DNA of 64,000 nucleotides, from positions 1 through 64,000 of the forward strand of contig JABFSL010000061.1 in the NCBI GenBank assembly GCA_013140605.1. The letters run 5' to 3'. Made by a program: the position numbers and the translations under genes. Source of the stretch: Anaerolineales bacterium. Lineage in GTDB: Bacteria; Chloroflexota; Anaerolineae; Anaerolineales; Villigracilaceae. The notes beneath the pieces were generated by a model, which was given only the letters and a program-made list of their open reading frames with translations, was not told where the DNA came from and ran no database searches. Shown here in pieces: positions 24,522 through 33,348 of the stretch (within the stretch, counting starts at the first letter, position 1; each line of letters begins with the position of its first letter).

Positions 24522-25463
24522 TTACTTTTCCTTGGGTAAATTATTCTGCGCCAGTGAGACCATTCCGCTCATGCCGCCGAGATTCATTGAGTCAACTGCG
24601 GAGGAAGGAACGATCACGAGCGCGCCTTTTTCTTTCAAACCTTCAAATAACATATTCATCGCGCGCAGGTGTAATGCGGTGGGATTGTTGATGTAAGCTT
24701 TCGAAGCTTCTGCAAATGAGGCCGCAATCTGTAGTTCTGATTCGCCCAAAATCACGCGAGACTGTCGTTCGCGCTCAGCTTGTGCCTGACGGGACATTGC
24801 GTTTTCAAGATCAGGCGGGATGATCACGTCGCGGATCTCGACAGATTGCACGGTCACACCCCAAGGAGTTGTGCGTTCGTCAATGATCTTTTGTAGGTCC
24901 GCGTCCATCTTTCCGCGGCCAACCAAAATATCCGCCAGCGTCATTTGACCGATGATCTCGCGTAGCGCGGTCTGTGCCGCCCATGAGATCGCTGAGTTGT
25001 AATCGGTAACTTCCAGCGCGGCCTTCTCGGCATCCCACACGACCCAGAACAAAACAGCATCCACATCTACAGGAACTGTATCTTTTGTTAGTGTCTTTTC
25101 AGCTGAGAACGAAGTCACTGCCACGCGATGATCGATCCACATCACGGCGGTGTCAATGATCGGCATAACCCAGAACAAACCAGGGCCTTTTAATCCAATG
25201 AACTTGCCCAGGCGCAGTACCACCACTTTTTCCCATTGTGATGCGACTTTCATCGCGAATAAAAAGTAGGTGCCGATCAAGGTCCAACCGAGTACCCAGG
25301 TGCCGAGTAACGCATCAGGAAAACGGCCATCTCCCATGATTGCGCCTATAACCGCAATGATCAGGAATACTCCAAATAATGCCCCTGCAATTGGCGAGAT
25401 ATGCTGATCGTCTTTTTTTGTAAAGCTTCTTTCGAGTGCGGACTTAATAAACTTTGTATTCAT
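24522..25463 (-). CDS. Slipin / SPFH-domain (stomatin-like) membrane protein
   Basis: A 313-residue protein with two N-terminal membrane helices (about 20-70) followed by the SPFH/band-7 domain (about 75-250: VVVLRLGKFIGLKGPGLFWV, then WGVTVQSVEIRDVIIPPDL) and a coiled-coil-rich C-terminus (AQAERERQSRVILGES). SPFH proteins form oligomeric microdomains in membranes and often pair with an NfeD-type protease, which is absent here. Start at ATG 25463 is chosen because AGGAGA precedes it; a TTG seven codons upstream overlaps that ribosome binding site. It follows gntR by 23 bases, so it is in the same transcript. Confidence 0.88.
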   Translation of the reverse strand: MNTKFIKSALERSFTKKDDQHISPIAGALFGVFLIIAVIGAIMGDGRFPDALLGTWVLGWTLIGTYFLFAMKVASQWEKVVVLRLGKFIGLKGPGLFWVMPIIDTAVMWIDHRVAVTSFSAEKTLTKDTVPVDVDAVLFWVVWDAEKAALEVTDYNSAISWAAQTALREIIGQMTLADILVGRGKMDADLQKIIDERTTPWGVTVQSVEIRDVIIPPDLENAMSRQAQAERERQSRVILGESELQIAASFAEASKAYINNPTALHLRAMNMLFEGLKEKGALVIVPSSAVDSMNLGGMSGMVSLAQNNLPKEK

Positions 25464-25486
25464 TTTTACATTCTCCTGTTTCAAGA

Positions 25487-25906
25487 TTATTCATTATCGT
25501 TGATTATCGCTTCTTTCATTGACTTCAAACTGTCTCTCACCATTTGGCTGATTACTTTCTCTGAGAATCCCAACCGAAAAGCTTCGTTGATAAATCTCTG
25601 CGTGAGAGCCTCAAGCGATTCGTGCCGTAGCCTTTCGCTTACTTCTGGTGGAGGTATTTCTGTGATGTAAGTGCCGCGCCCTTGTTGCGTTGAGATGATA
25701 CGCTCTTTATCAAGAATACGATACGCCCGAGCCACTGTGTTGAAGTTGACTCGCAGTTCCTGCGCCAACGCGCGGACTGTTGGTAACTGGTCTCCGGGTT
25801 TGATGTTCCCATTTACCAATTGGCTTTGGATTTGATTCACGATCTGTGTGTAGATCGGCAAACCGGATCGAATATCTAAGTTAAGGGTGAGTTTTTTTTC
25901 TTCCAT
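25487..25906 (-). CDS. GntR-family transcriptional regulator (YtrA type)
   Basis: A 139-residue regulator: the winged helix-turn-helix of the GntR family at about 12-80 (GLPIYTQIVNQIQSQLVNG, PGDQLPTVRALAQELRVN, GRGTYI) and only a short helical tail instead of a large effector domain, which is the YtrA subfamily. YtrA-type repressors usually control their own operon, often with membrane protein genes, as here (slipin, SdpI, DUF4177, CPBP). The start is ATG 25906 with AAAGGG upstream. Its promoter carries four phased ATTGTA repeats that look like the binding site for this protein. Confidence 0.9.
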   Translation of the reverse strand: MEEKKLTLNLDIRSGLPIYTQIVNQIQSQLVNGNIKPGDQLPTVRALAQELRVNFNTVARAYRILDKERIISTQQGRGTYITEIPPPEVSERLRHESLEALTQRFINEAFRLGFSEKVISQMVRDSLKSMKEAIINDNE

Positions 25907-25918
25907 ATGTTACCCTTT

Positions 25919-25972
25919 ATTGTACTAATTGTATCATTGTAACAATTGTATCCTTTTCCCTTCTTTTGTCAA
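25919..25972 (-). promoter_or_regulatory. gntR operon promoter with four phased ATTGTA repeats
   Basis: On the minus strand TTGACA (25967-25972), 16-base spacer and TACAAT (25945-25950) form a strong promoter. Reading the plus strand, ATTGTA occurs at 25919, 25928, 25936 and 25945, that is every 8-9 bases, and ATTGTAACAAT (25936-25946) is a perfect dyad. The repeats cover the -10 box and the start of transcription, a good place for a self-repressing GntR protein. Confidence 0.6.
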
Positions 25973-26172
25973 GAGTGTGATTCTGCCTGTTGAGCAGAAT
26001 CAACTTTCAGGTTATGTAATGAAGCGATATCTGTTTACAGTCCTCTTATAATTTAAAGATTATCCGCATGGTAGAATTCATCCGCAATTACAGCGCCGCA
26101 TAAAAAAACAAATCAGAATTATGACTTTTACTCGTAATTTCTGCAACTAGCGGTAATAAAGGAGTCGATAAA

Positions 26173-27060
26173 ATGGAAACAAAAACTGGAACATGGATCG
26201 AGAAGAAGGGTTTAGCCCAAATGTTAAAAGGCGGCGTCATCATGGATGTAGTGAATGCTGAGCAGGCCAAGATCGCAGAGGAAGCTGGCGCTTGTGCTGT
26301 GATGGCTTTGGAACGCGTGCCTGCGGACATCCGCGCTGATGGCGGCGTTGCCCGCATGTCTGATCCGGATATGATCTTGAAAATTATTGATGCGGTCAGC
26401 ATTCCCGTGATGGCGAAGTGCCGTATTGGTCATTTTGTGGAAGCGCAAATCCTCGAAGCAATTGGCGTTGACTATATTGACGAGTCGGAAGTGCTTACGC
26501 CTGCTGATGAAGAACATCATATTTTGAAGCACAATTTCAAAGTGCCTTTTGTTTGCGGATGCCGAAATATTGGTGAAGCGCTGCGCCGCATTGGTGAAGG
26601 CGCGGCGATGATCCGTACCAAAGGTGAAGCTGGCACTGGTGATGTTGTGGAAGCTGTCCGCCACGCACGAACTGTGATCGGCGCGATTCGTCAGTTGCAA
26701 ACAATGGGCGATGAAGAGTTGATGACCTTCGCCAAGAATAATGGCGCGCCGTATGAACTTGTTGTGGAAGTAAAACAAACTGGGCGAATGCCCGTTGTGA
26801 ACTTCGCGGCAGGTGGAGTTGCGACTCCCGCTGATGCGGCTTTGATGATGCAACTCGGTGTAGACGGCGTCTTCGTTGGTTCTGGCATTTTCAAGAGTGG
26901 CGATCCTGCTCGTCGTGCCGCAGCCATTGTGAAAGCAGTGACCCATTATCAGGATGCTTCTATTCTTGCGGAAGTAAGCAAGAATCTTGGCGAGGCCATG
27001 GTGGGACGCAATGTCTCACAGATGCCTGAAGGCGAGAAGATGGCAGGGCGTGGTTGGTAA
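26173..27060 (+). CDS. pdxS: Pyridoxal 5'-phosphate synthase, synthase subunit PdxS
   Basis: Condenses ribose 5-phosphate, glyceraldehyde 3-phosphate and ammonia to PLP. The 295-residue chain carries the family blocks [41 protein letters not shown] (with the active lysine) and the C-terminal VGSGIFKSG phosphate-binding loop. AAAGGAG precedes the ATG. The amidotransferase subunit gene pdxT follows after a 48-base gap holding a strong hairpin. The 266-base region upstream (25907-26172) has a TATAAT near 26043 but no clear -35 partner; no MocR-type PdxR regulator is nearby. Confidence 0.97.
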   Translation: METKTGTWIEKKGLAQMLKGGVIMDVVNAEQAKIAEEAGACAVMALERVPADIRADGGVARMSDPDMILKIIDAVSIPVMAKCRIGHFVEAQILEAIGVDYIDESEVLTPADEEHHILKHNFKVPFVCGCRNIGEALRRIGEGAAMIRTKGEAGTGDVVEAVRHARTVIGAIRQLQTMGDEELMTFAKNNGAPYELVVEVKQTGRMPVVNFAAGGVATPADAALMMQLGVDGVFVGSGIFKSGDPARRAAAIVKAVTHYQDASILAEVSKNLGEAMVGRNVSQMPEGEKMAGRGW

Positions 27061-27070
27061 ATATATTATT

Positions 27071-27097
27071 GTAGGGGCGGGGTAACCCCGCCCCTAC
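27071..27097. repeat. GC-rich hairpin repeat between pdxS and pdxT
   Basis: GTAGGGGCGGGGT (27071-27083) pairs perfectly with 27085-27097 around a single base. There is no T run, so it is more likely a mobile palindromic repeat or an mRNA-stability hairpin than a terminator. Confidence 0.65.
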
Positions 27098-27108
27098 GTT
27101 GAATGATT

Positions 27109-27687
27109 ATGAAAATCGGAGTCCTCGCCTTACAAGGCGATTTTGCAGAACATATCTCCATGCTGAAACGACTTGGTGTGGATACAGCTGAAGTACGTTT
27201 GCCTAAACATCTCGATGGATTGGATGGATTGATCATTCCCGGCGGTGAGTCCACCACGATTGGAAAACTTGCTGTTGCGTATGAATTGCTTGAGCCGTTA
27301 AAGCAATTTGGCAGGGAACATGCAATTTGGGGAACTTGTGCCGGCGCGATCTTTCTTTCGAAAGATGTCAGCCGTGACCAGCCCTTGCTTGGCTTGATGG
27401 ACATCAAAGTCCAGCGCAATGCTTTTGGCCGTCAGGTTGATTCGTTTGAGACTGATCTTGAAATTGATGAATTGATGCGAGTTACCGGTACGGAGCATCT
27501 TTATCATGCAGTCTTCATTCGTGCACCGTTGATCGAGTCTGTGCATGGAGATGCGAAGATTCTCTCCGCGCTTGATGATGGTCGTATTGTTGCAGCGCAG
27601 GAAGGTCATTTGCTCGCCACATCTTTTCATCCTGAATTGACGAATGACACGCGTTTTCATGAGTATTTTATTTCTTTGGCAAGTTGA
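27109..27687 (+). CDS. pdxT: Pyridoxal 5'-phosphate synthase, glutaminase subunit PdxT
   Basis: Hydrolyses glutamine and channels ammonia to PdxS. Visible catalytic elements: GVLALQGDFAEH at the start, GGESTTIGKL, the nucleophile Cys in WGTCAGAIF (about residue 77) and the His-Glu pair in SFHPELTND near residue 170. Length 192 is normal. Two ATGs (27103 and 27109) are possible; the second gives MKIGVLALQGDF as in relatives. No clear Shine-Dalgarno sequence precedes either, so translation may rely on pdxS. Confidence 0.95.
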   Translation: MKIGVLALQGDFAEHISMLKRLGVDTAEVRLPKHLDGLDGLIIPGGESTTIGKLAVAYELLEPLKQFGREHAIWGTCAGAIFLSKDVSRDQPLLGLMDIKVQRNAFGRQVDSFETDLEIDELMRVTGTEHLYHAVFIRAPLIESVHGDAKILSALDDGRIVAAQEGHLLATSFHPELTNDTRFHEYFISLAS

Positions 27688-27745
27688 TCCCTCTTCGTCA
27701 CAATGTTAGAGATTGCTTCGTTGGGGAGAGCACCCTCCTCGCAAT
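27688..27745. repeat. Degenerate CGTCATTGC-type repeat
   Basis: The 72-base gap after pdxT contains CGTCACAATG, GAGATTGCTTCG and CTCGCAATAAC, the same order of motifs as in the repeat at 52754-52848 but with more mismatches. Confidence 0.4.
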
Positions 27746-27759
27746 AACATAAACATAAA

Positions 27760-28680
27760 ATGTCCATTCGCTCCCTTGACCTGTTAGATATTCCCGTTAT
27801 TACACGTTATCGAAATGACGTCATTACACTCGATAGCGCGCGTGCCCTCACGCGTGGGCATCCACTCGGGGCAATGGGATTATTGGCATATGTGAATCCG
27901 ACGCGGCATTTATATGCGGCGATTGCCAATGGTGGAGATGCTGCATTGCTGGGTGGAGTCATTCACACGCGTGGAGAAACATTTGCAAAGTTGTTGTATC
28001 TTGCGCCATCCTCGCGTTTGGATGATCCCGAGTTGCCCGCTTTGTTGGAACATCTTGTGGTTCAAGCAGGCGAATGGAAGGCGTTTCATGTAATGGCTGA
28101 GGTTGAAGAATCGAGTCACATCTTCCCTGCATTGCGCGCAACAGGATTCTCTGTCTATGCATGGCAAAGACTCTGGGATGTGAGTCAGATCGAGAAAACA
28201 GGATCAACATCCAATTTAAGTTGGAGGCGTGTGCAGTCAGTGGATATGCCTGCGGTGCAGAGTCTGCATTATCAAATTGTCCCGCCGTTGATGCATCCAG
28301 TTGAGCCTGCGCCAAAACGTGCGCTTGGTTTTATACATTCTGAGAACATGAAATGTTATGCGAGTATCACTGCGGGAATGTATGGCATCGTGTTGACTCC
28401 GCTCATTCATCCCGATGAACATAATGTCAGTGAAAAAATTGCGTCGCTTGTGGCGAACCTGCCAGACCGCCGCGGACGAAAAGTATATTTAAATGTTCGT
28501 TCATATCAAACCTGGCTTGAGCCAGTGTTGGAAGACCTCGGCGCGCAGGCATCGCCGCGTCAGGCAGTGATGGTAAAACACCTCGCACGTTTAATACAGG
28601 AAGGTCAATTGGCGCGCACTGTTCCAGCGAATGTCAACATTCAACCTTCACGCATCAGCAGAATGGACACTGACGAGTAA
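27760..28680 (+). CDS. Uncharacterised protein, possibly GNAT-like
   Basis: A 306-residue cytosolic protein of unknown function. The N-terminus SIRSLDLLDIPVITRYRND and the middle segment LSWRRVQSVDMPAVQSLHYQ both look like the first strand and helix of an acetyltransferase fold, suggesting two GNAT-like halves, but the acetyl-CoA loop (R/Q-x-x-G-x-G/A) is not seen. The stop codon abuts the start of the next gene, so the two are co-transcribed. No Shine-Dalgarno sequence is evident before the ATG. Confidence 0.65.
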   Translation: MSIRSLDLLDIPVITRYRNDVITLDSARALTRGHPLGAMGLLAYVNPTRHLYAAIANGGDAALLGGVIHTRGETFAKLLYLAPSSRLDDPELPALLEHLVVQAGEWKAFHVMAEVEESSHIFPALRATGFSVYAWQRLWDVSQIEKTGSTSNLSWRRVQSVDMPAVQSLHYQIVPPLMHPVEPAPKRALGFIHSENMKCYASITAGMYGIVLTPLIHPDEHNVSEKIASLVANLPDRRGRKVYLNVRSYQTWLEPVLEDLGAQASPRQAVMVKHLARLIQEGQLARTVPANVNIQPSRISRMDTDE

Positions 28681-29358
28681 ATGCTAAAAGCCCTGATATT
28701 TGATTTTGATGGATTGATCCTCGATACTGAGACACCCGAGGTTTTGGTTTGGCAATCCATTTATAAAGAACATGGATTTGAATTGCCTGTGGATGAATGG
28801 GAGAAAACCATTGGCGGATACGGACTCTCGAATTTTGATCCTGCGCAACATCTCTCGCTTCTCACTTCGGGACGGCTGGATTCTGCTTCGTTACGCATTC
28901 GCTACCGAAAAGAATCGGATGCCATCATTCATTCCAATCCCATTTTGCCCGGCGTGATCAATATGATCGAACAGGCGAAAGAAGCAGGGTTGCAGGTTTC
29001 CATTGGTTCCAGTTCTCCGCATTCATGGGTGGATGCGCACGCAAAACGTCTGGGGATATTCGATTATTTTGACCAAATCATTTGTCAAGATGACGTTCTG
29101 CCGGGCAGGACAAAACCCAACCCGGATATCTACTTGAAGGCGCTGGAGCAGCTCAACGTTAAGAAAGATGCGGCTGTGGTTTTCGAAGATTCTCCCAATG
29201 GAGTGCTGGCAGCCCGTCGCGCGGAAATCTTTGTGGTGGCAGTCCCAAATCCATTGACTGTTAAGATGGGGGTGTCTGGTGATGCTACCGTGTCGTCGCT
29301 GGCAGAATTATCCTTGCAGGAATTATCGGAAAAGGTATCTCGAAAGACTGAAGGATGA
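28681..29358 (+). CDS. HAD-superfamily phosphatase (beta-phosphoglucomutase-like)
   Basis: A 225-residue HAD enzyme. Motif I is FDFDGLILDTE (about 8-18, nucleophile Asp and acid Asp), motif II is SIGSSS (about 107), motif III the Lys in GRTKPNPDIY and motif IV FEDSPNGV. The four-helix cap after motif I places it in the subclass of beta-phosphoglucomutases and GS1-like sugar or nucleotide phosphatases; substrate unknown. It starts directly after the previous stop (28678-28680) and lies three bases before the next gene, whose ribosome binding site is inside its 3' end. Confidence 0.9.
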   Translation: MLKALIFDFDGLILDTETPEVLVWQSIYKEHGFELPVDEWEKTIGGYGLSNFDPAQHLSLLTSGRLDSASLRIRYRKESDAIIHSNPILPGVINMIEQAKEAGLQVSIGSSSPHSWVDAHAKRLGIFDYFDQIICQDDVLPGRTKPNPDIYLKALEQLNVKKDAAVVFEDSPNGVLAARRAEIFVVAVPNPLTVKMGVSGDATVSSLAELSLQELSEKVSRKTEG

Positions 29359-29361
29359 TGC

Positions 29362-30591
29362 ATGTCTTCAATTTCTAAAAAATATTTTCTGCTTTTTCTA
29401 CTTGCGCTTTTATCCATAAGCGCAATATTTTTTAAAATGAAAGGCGATTCACCCGTGATACCTGTCATTCCCACGGTTGTGGTAACACCTTCTCCTACAT
29501 TCACCCCTGCCCGCATCCCCGAAACAATTTCAATTGAAGATGGTACACTGAAAGATTCGATCATCGCGGCTGGTGATTATTTGGTGCGCCAGCAGCTTGC
29601 GAATGGAGAACTTCCCTATCAGGTTGATTTTATGAGCGGGGAAAGAGCATACTCTCCATCTTATATTCGTTTGGTCGCGGGGACGGGTTCCATTTATACA
29701 GTTTGCAGAGTTTCAGGCGATTCAAAATATTGCAATGCCGGAGATTCTGCGCTTGACCATTATCTTGAATTTCTTGTGAGCGAACCCGAAAAATTTAAAG
29801 GGATATGCCTTTATACGGAAGGCAGTTGTCAATTAAGCGGTTCCGCGCTGACTGTGGACGCTATTTACAAACGCTGGCAGGGAACCGGCAATTTTTTTCT
29901 TAAGGATATTAATTTATTGGATACCGCGGTTGATCTCGGTCTTTTCATTATTTCCATGAGAAAACCTGAAGGCGATTTCTATCATTCGTTTGATCCTCAC
30001 TTCGCAGGCACAGTAAACCCCGATTATTTTTCGGCTTTTTCCTCTGGCGAAGCGTTGCTCGCGCTCATGGAACTTTATGAAATGACAGGCAATGATTTTT
30101 GGCTGACACAGGCGCGCGAGGTCAATGCTTACATGATCACACAGCCCGTCACTGAAGATCATTGGCACAGCTATGCGTTCAGTATGCTTGCGCGGTTGAG
30201 TTCATTGACAAGCGAGGATAAAGAATACGCGGTTGGCATTGCGAATACGGTTATTAACGGGCAGGTCCGTTCGCTTGACCCCAGGAATACAAGCATCGCA
30301 ACTGCCACAAAGGTGGAATCGCTTGCGGCGCTTGCCCAGGCTTTTTATCTTTCAGGCGGGGAATATGAATGGCTTGACTCTGATCTGCGCGCTTTCACAA
30401 CATTTGTTCAGGCGCGTCAGTTACCGGCCAACAACTGTAACTGGGAAATCACCAAAGACATAACGACTAAATATGGCGGGGGAATTTTCAGCAGTTGTGA
30501 TGATGCCTCGATCCGCATTGACGGCATCCAGCATTGGGTCAACGGAGTGACCGCATATTTGGAATATCAGAGTATGATTAAGGTCAAGTAG
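29362..30591 (+). CDS. Secreted helical (alpha/alpha-toroid-like) protein
   Basis: A 409-residue exported protein: hydrophobic N-terminal segment (about 8-27), a Thr/Pro-rich tether, then a helix-rich domain (about 60-405) with repeated pattern such as GDYLVRQQLANGELPY, LALMELYEMTGNDFWL and WHSYAFSMLARLS, as in six-hairpin or terpenoid-cyclase-like toroids of glycosidases and lyases. No catalytic acid pair can be assigned. Four cysteines may form disulfides. It is the last of the pdxS-pdxT-GNAT-HAD gene run. Confidence 0.7.
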   Translation: MSSISKKYFLLFLLALLSISAIFFKMKGDSPVIPVIPTVVVTPSPTFTPARIPETISIEDGTLKDSIIAAGDYLVRQQLANGELPYQVDFMSGERAYSPSYIRLVAGTGSIYTVCRVSGDSKYCNAGDSALDHYLEFLVSEPEKFKGICLYTEGSCQLSGSALTVDAIYKRWQGTGNFFLKDINLLDTAVDLGLFIISMRKPEGDFYHSFDPHFAGTVNPDYFSAFSSGEALLALMELYEMTGNDFWLTQAREVNAYMITQPVTEDHWHSYAFSMLARLSSLTSEDKEYAVGIANTVINGQVRSLDPRNTSIATATKVESLAALAQAFYLSGGEYEWLDSDLRAFTTFVQARQLPANNCNWEITKDITTKYGGGIFSSCDDASIRIDGIQHWVNGVTAYLEYQSMIKVK

Positions 30592-30722
30592 TGTACGGCT
30601 GAGAAAACGTAGTGTGGGACTTTGTTCCATAAACCATCTGCGGAAGTTTAGTGGTTTAGGCTGTATCAGAAAAAGGCAGATACCCGATTCTGCCTGATGA
30701 AGTTTTAATAAGGAGATTAAAA

Positions 30723-31736
30723 ATGAGTATCGGAAAAATAAAATGGCAATCCATTGTTTCCCAATATGCCTACCCGGAAACATGGAGAAGCCTGTGGCAG
30801 GTTGTTAATTCAGTCATTCCATTCTTTGTGCTGTGGTATCTGGCATATCGCAGTCTTGAAGTTGGATATTGGCTTACGCTCCTGATCACCATTCCCGCCG
30901 CGGGATTCATGGTGCGTATGTTCATCATCTTCCATGATTGTTGTCACGGTTCATTCTTCAAAACTCCGCTTGCCAACGATCGTTTGGGACTGTTGATTGG
31001 CGCCGCGGTTTGGACTCCGTATTTCGAGTGGAAACACAGTCACGCCATCCACCACGCCACGGCCGGCGATCTCGATCGTCGCGGGATTGGCGATGTATAC
31101 ACAATGACAGTGGAAGAATATCTCGTTGCCCCCTGGTATAAAAAAGTCGGTTATCGGATCATGCGAAGTCCGATGATTTTATTTACAATTGGTGCGACGA
31201 TCGTCTTTGTGCTTACACATCGTTTTTGGACGGCCAAGTCCGGTAAGCGCGAACGCAACAGTGTAGTGTGGACAAATATGGCGCTGTTCGCTTTTGTCGG
31301 TTGGACGATCTATCACATTGGCTGGCAGGCTTATGTTTTGGTTGAATTGCCCATCTTGTTAATGGCTTGCGGCGCAGGCGTGTGGCTGTTCTATGTTCAG
31401 CATAACTTTGACCCGACTTATTGGGAACGCCATAAGGATTGGGAATTCTTCAAAGCCGGCATGGACGGCAGTTCCTTCTATAAACTTCCCAAAGTTTTGC
31501 AGTGGTTCACCGGCAATATTGGGTTTCACCACATCCATCATTTGAGCCCGAAGATTCCCAATTACAAATTGGAACAATGTCACAAGGAGAATCCGATCTT
31601 CCAGATTGAGCCGATCACCATTCGTGATAGTCTGAAATCTTTATATTTCCGATTGTGGGATGAAAAGGAAAAAATGCTAGTGGGTTGGCGCGCACTCAAA
31701 AAGTATAAAATGAATACTCAAATGGATAAGATGTAA
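30723..31736 (+). CDS. Membrane fatty acid desaturase
   Basis: A 337-residue integral-membrane di-iron desaturase of the omega-6/delta-12 type. The three histidine boxes are HDCCHGS (about 71), HSHAIHH (about 104) and HHIHH (about 269), with paired hydrophobic helices between them. It inserts a double bond in acyl chains of membrane lipids and needs a ferredoxin or similar donor, not encoded here. AAGGAG precedes the ATG, and a small AGGCAGA hairpin lies at 30674-30695. A terminator follows at 31784. Confidence 0.92.
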   Translation: MSIGKIKWQSIVSQYAYPETWRSLWQVVNSVIPFFVLWYLAYRSLEVGYWLTLLITIPAAGFMVRMFIIFHDCCHGSFFKTPLANDRLGLLIGAAVWTPYFEWKHSHAIHHATAGDLDRRGIGDVYTMTVEEYLVAPWYKKVGYRIMRSPMILFTIGATIVFVLTHRFWTAKSGKRERNSVVWTNMALFAFVGWTIYHIGWQAYVLVELPILLMACGAGVWLFYVQHNFDPTYWERHKDWEFFKAGMDGSSFYKLPKVLQWFTGNIGFHHIHHLSPKIPNYKLEQCHKENPIFQIEPITIRDSLKSLYFRLWDEKEKMLVGWRALKKYKMNTQMDKM

Positions 31737-32097
31737 ATAAAAAGGGACTGGCTTTTGAGCTGAACCTTAAAAGTAAAGACAGGAAAGTACCTCGTGTGAG
31801 AAAGAAGAGCATGGGGTACTTTTTCATATCAGGATAAGAATGAATGGATTATTCCCCAATGGGAATGAAACTAAAGCAGTGTGATTGTTCATGGAAGAAG
31901 AACAAACCCGAGCATATCGTCGATGATAATGTTTGGTTCTACAATTATGAAAGGATGAAATTGAAAACAAAACAGACACCCTTTGAAACCAGGTGTCTGT
32001 CCAGTTGACTCGCAGGGACTTTCTTTTATATCCGCTTTTATGGGTTTGGTTCATTTTCCGCGAGAGTTTTTATTTATAAAAGCCTTCTGCCTTTGCC
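31737..32097. other. Gene-free stretch with two hairpins
   Basis: No convincing gene. Besides the terminator at 31784-31824 it has a second hairpin, ACAGACACC/GGTGTCTGT (31972-31980 with 31992-32000, loop 11), about 100 bases after the kbl stop. The region between (31825-31970) is AT-rich and may hold remnants; a 76-codon minus-strand reading frame across it has no family features. Confidence 0.6.
31784..31824 (+). terminator. Terminator after the desaturase gene
   Basis: AAAGTACC (31784-31791) pairs with GGTACTTT (31815-31822) around a 23-base loop, followed by more T. The loop is long, so it is weaker than the others in the window. Confidence 0.5.
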
Positions 32098-33276
32098 TTA
32101 AATCACGCCCAACTTCTTACCCACATTCTTGAACGCTTCCAGTCCTTTATCGAGATCATCTTTCGCATGAGCAGCGGAAATCATCACGCGGATTCTCGCC
32201 TTGCCTTGCGGGACAGTCGGGAATCCTAAAGCCATGGCAAACACACCTGCGTCAAATAATTCACGGCTGAATTGCTGCGCAAGCGGAGCTTCGCCTAGCA
32301 TGACGGGAGTGATGGGAGTTTCAGTGACGCCAGTATTGAATCCGAGAGTCATCATTTCAGCTTTGAAGTATTTTGCGTTCTCCCAAAGTTTATCCACCAG
32401 TTGAGTTGAATCTTCGAGCAAGTCCACTGCCGCGAGACAGGCCGCAGCATCAGGCACTGTGACCGCTGACGAGAACAGGAACGGGCGTCCGCGCTGACGC
32501 AGCCAGTCAATGATGACCGCTTTGCCCGCGACGATTCCGCCCACCACGCCGAACGCCTTCGACATCGTGCCGACTTCCACATCCACTTTGCCGTGCAGAC
32601 CGAAATGATCGACGATGCCGCGTCCGCCTTTGCCGAGCACACCTTCACCGTGCGCGTCATCCACCATCAACAGAATATCGTACTTCTTCGCCACTTCATA
32701 AATATCAGGCAATGGCGCAATGTCACCATCCATGCTAAAAACGCCATCGGTCACGATCAACGCGCGGCGGTATTGACTAAGGTTTGCGTTAATCTGTTCT
32801 TCCAATGATTTCACATCGTTGTGTTCATAAGGGATAATTTTCGCGCCAGACAAACGCGCGCCGTCAATGATCGAAGCGTGATTCAATCTATCAGAGAAGA
32901 TCACATCTTCTTTTCCAACCAACGCCGGAATGGTCGCCAGATTTGCGGTGAAGCCCGATTGAAAAGTGATCGCGGCTTCCACGCCTTTGAACTGCGCGAG
33001 TCGTTTTTCGAGTTCAACATGCAGGGTCATTGTCCCAGCAATGGAACGCACAGCGGCGGGGCCTACACCCATTTCATCCGTCGCCTTTTTTGCGGCAGCT
33101 ACCAGCGCGGGATGATTCGCCAATCCCAAATAATTGTTTGAGCAAAAGTTCAAAACCTTTTTTCCATCCACCACCAGCCACGCGCCTTGCGGCGAGCCGA
33201 TGGTGCGGATACGGTTATACAATCCTGCATTTTGCAGGGCTTCGATTTCCTGTTGGATCCAATCAGTTTTTGACAT
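32098..33276 (-). CDS. kbl: Glycine C-acetyltransferase (2-amino-3-ketobutyrate CoA ligase)
   Basis: A 392-residue PLP enzyme of the alpha-oxoamine synthase family. It splits 2-amino-3-ketobutyrate with CoA into glycine and acetyl-CoA (threonine catabolism). Visible: the N-terminal block [28 protein letters not shown], the Asp-Ala-His stretch [11 protein letters not shown] and the PLP lysine in [12 protein letters not shown]. BioF is the nearest alternative, but the N-terminal block fits Kbl better. Threonine dehydrogenase is not adjacent. Start at ATG 33276 has AAGGAG upstream; the 36 in-frame codons before it lie in intergenic sequence. Confidence 0.88.
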   Translation of the reverse strand: MSKTDWIQQEIEALQNAGLYNRIRTIGSPQGAWLVVDGKKVLNFCSNNYLGLANHPALVAAAKKATDEMGVGPAAVRSIAGTMTLHVELEKRLAQFKGVEAAITFQSGFTANLATIPALVGKEDVIFSDRLNHASIIDGARLSGAKIIPYEHNDVKSLEEQINANLSQYRRALIVTDGVFSMDGDIAPLPDIYEVAKKYDILLMVDDAHGEGVLGKGGRGIVDHFGLHGKVDVEVGTMSKAFGVVGGIVAGKAVIIDWLRQRGRPFLFSSAVTVPDAAACLAAVDLLEDSTQLVDKLWENAKYFKAEMMTLGFNTGVTETPITPVMLGEAPLAQQFSRELFDAGVFAMALGFPTVPQGKARIRVMISAAHAKDDLDKGLEAFKNVGKKLGVI

Positions 33277-33313
33277 TGTGAACTCCTTGTTTTTATTATA
33301 GCGATGGAATAAA

Positions 33314-33348
33314 AAATGGATGTCACGATTTAACCGTGACATCCATTT
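33314..33348 (-). terminator. Terminator of the 529-residue gene
   Basis: Perfect 14-bp stem (33314-33327 with 33335-33348), loop 7, followed on the minus strand by TTTTTTATT. One arm overlaps the stop codon by two bases. Confidence 0.85.

Noticed and set aside
31824-32054. 76-codon minus-strand reading frame in the gap after the desaturase gene
   Set aside because: No family features, covers the second hairpin of the gap, odd composition and no ribosome binding site.
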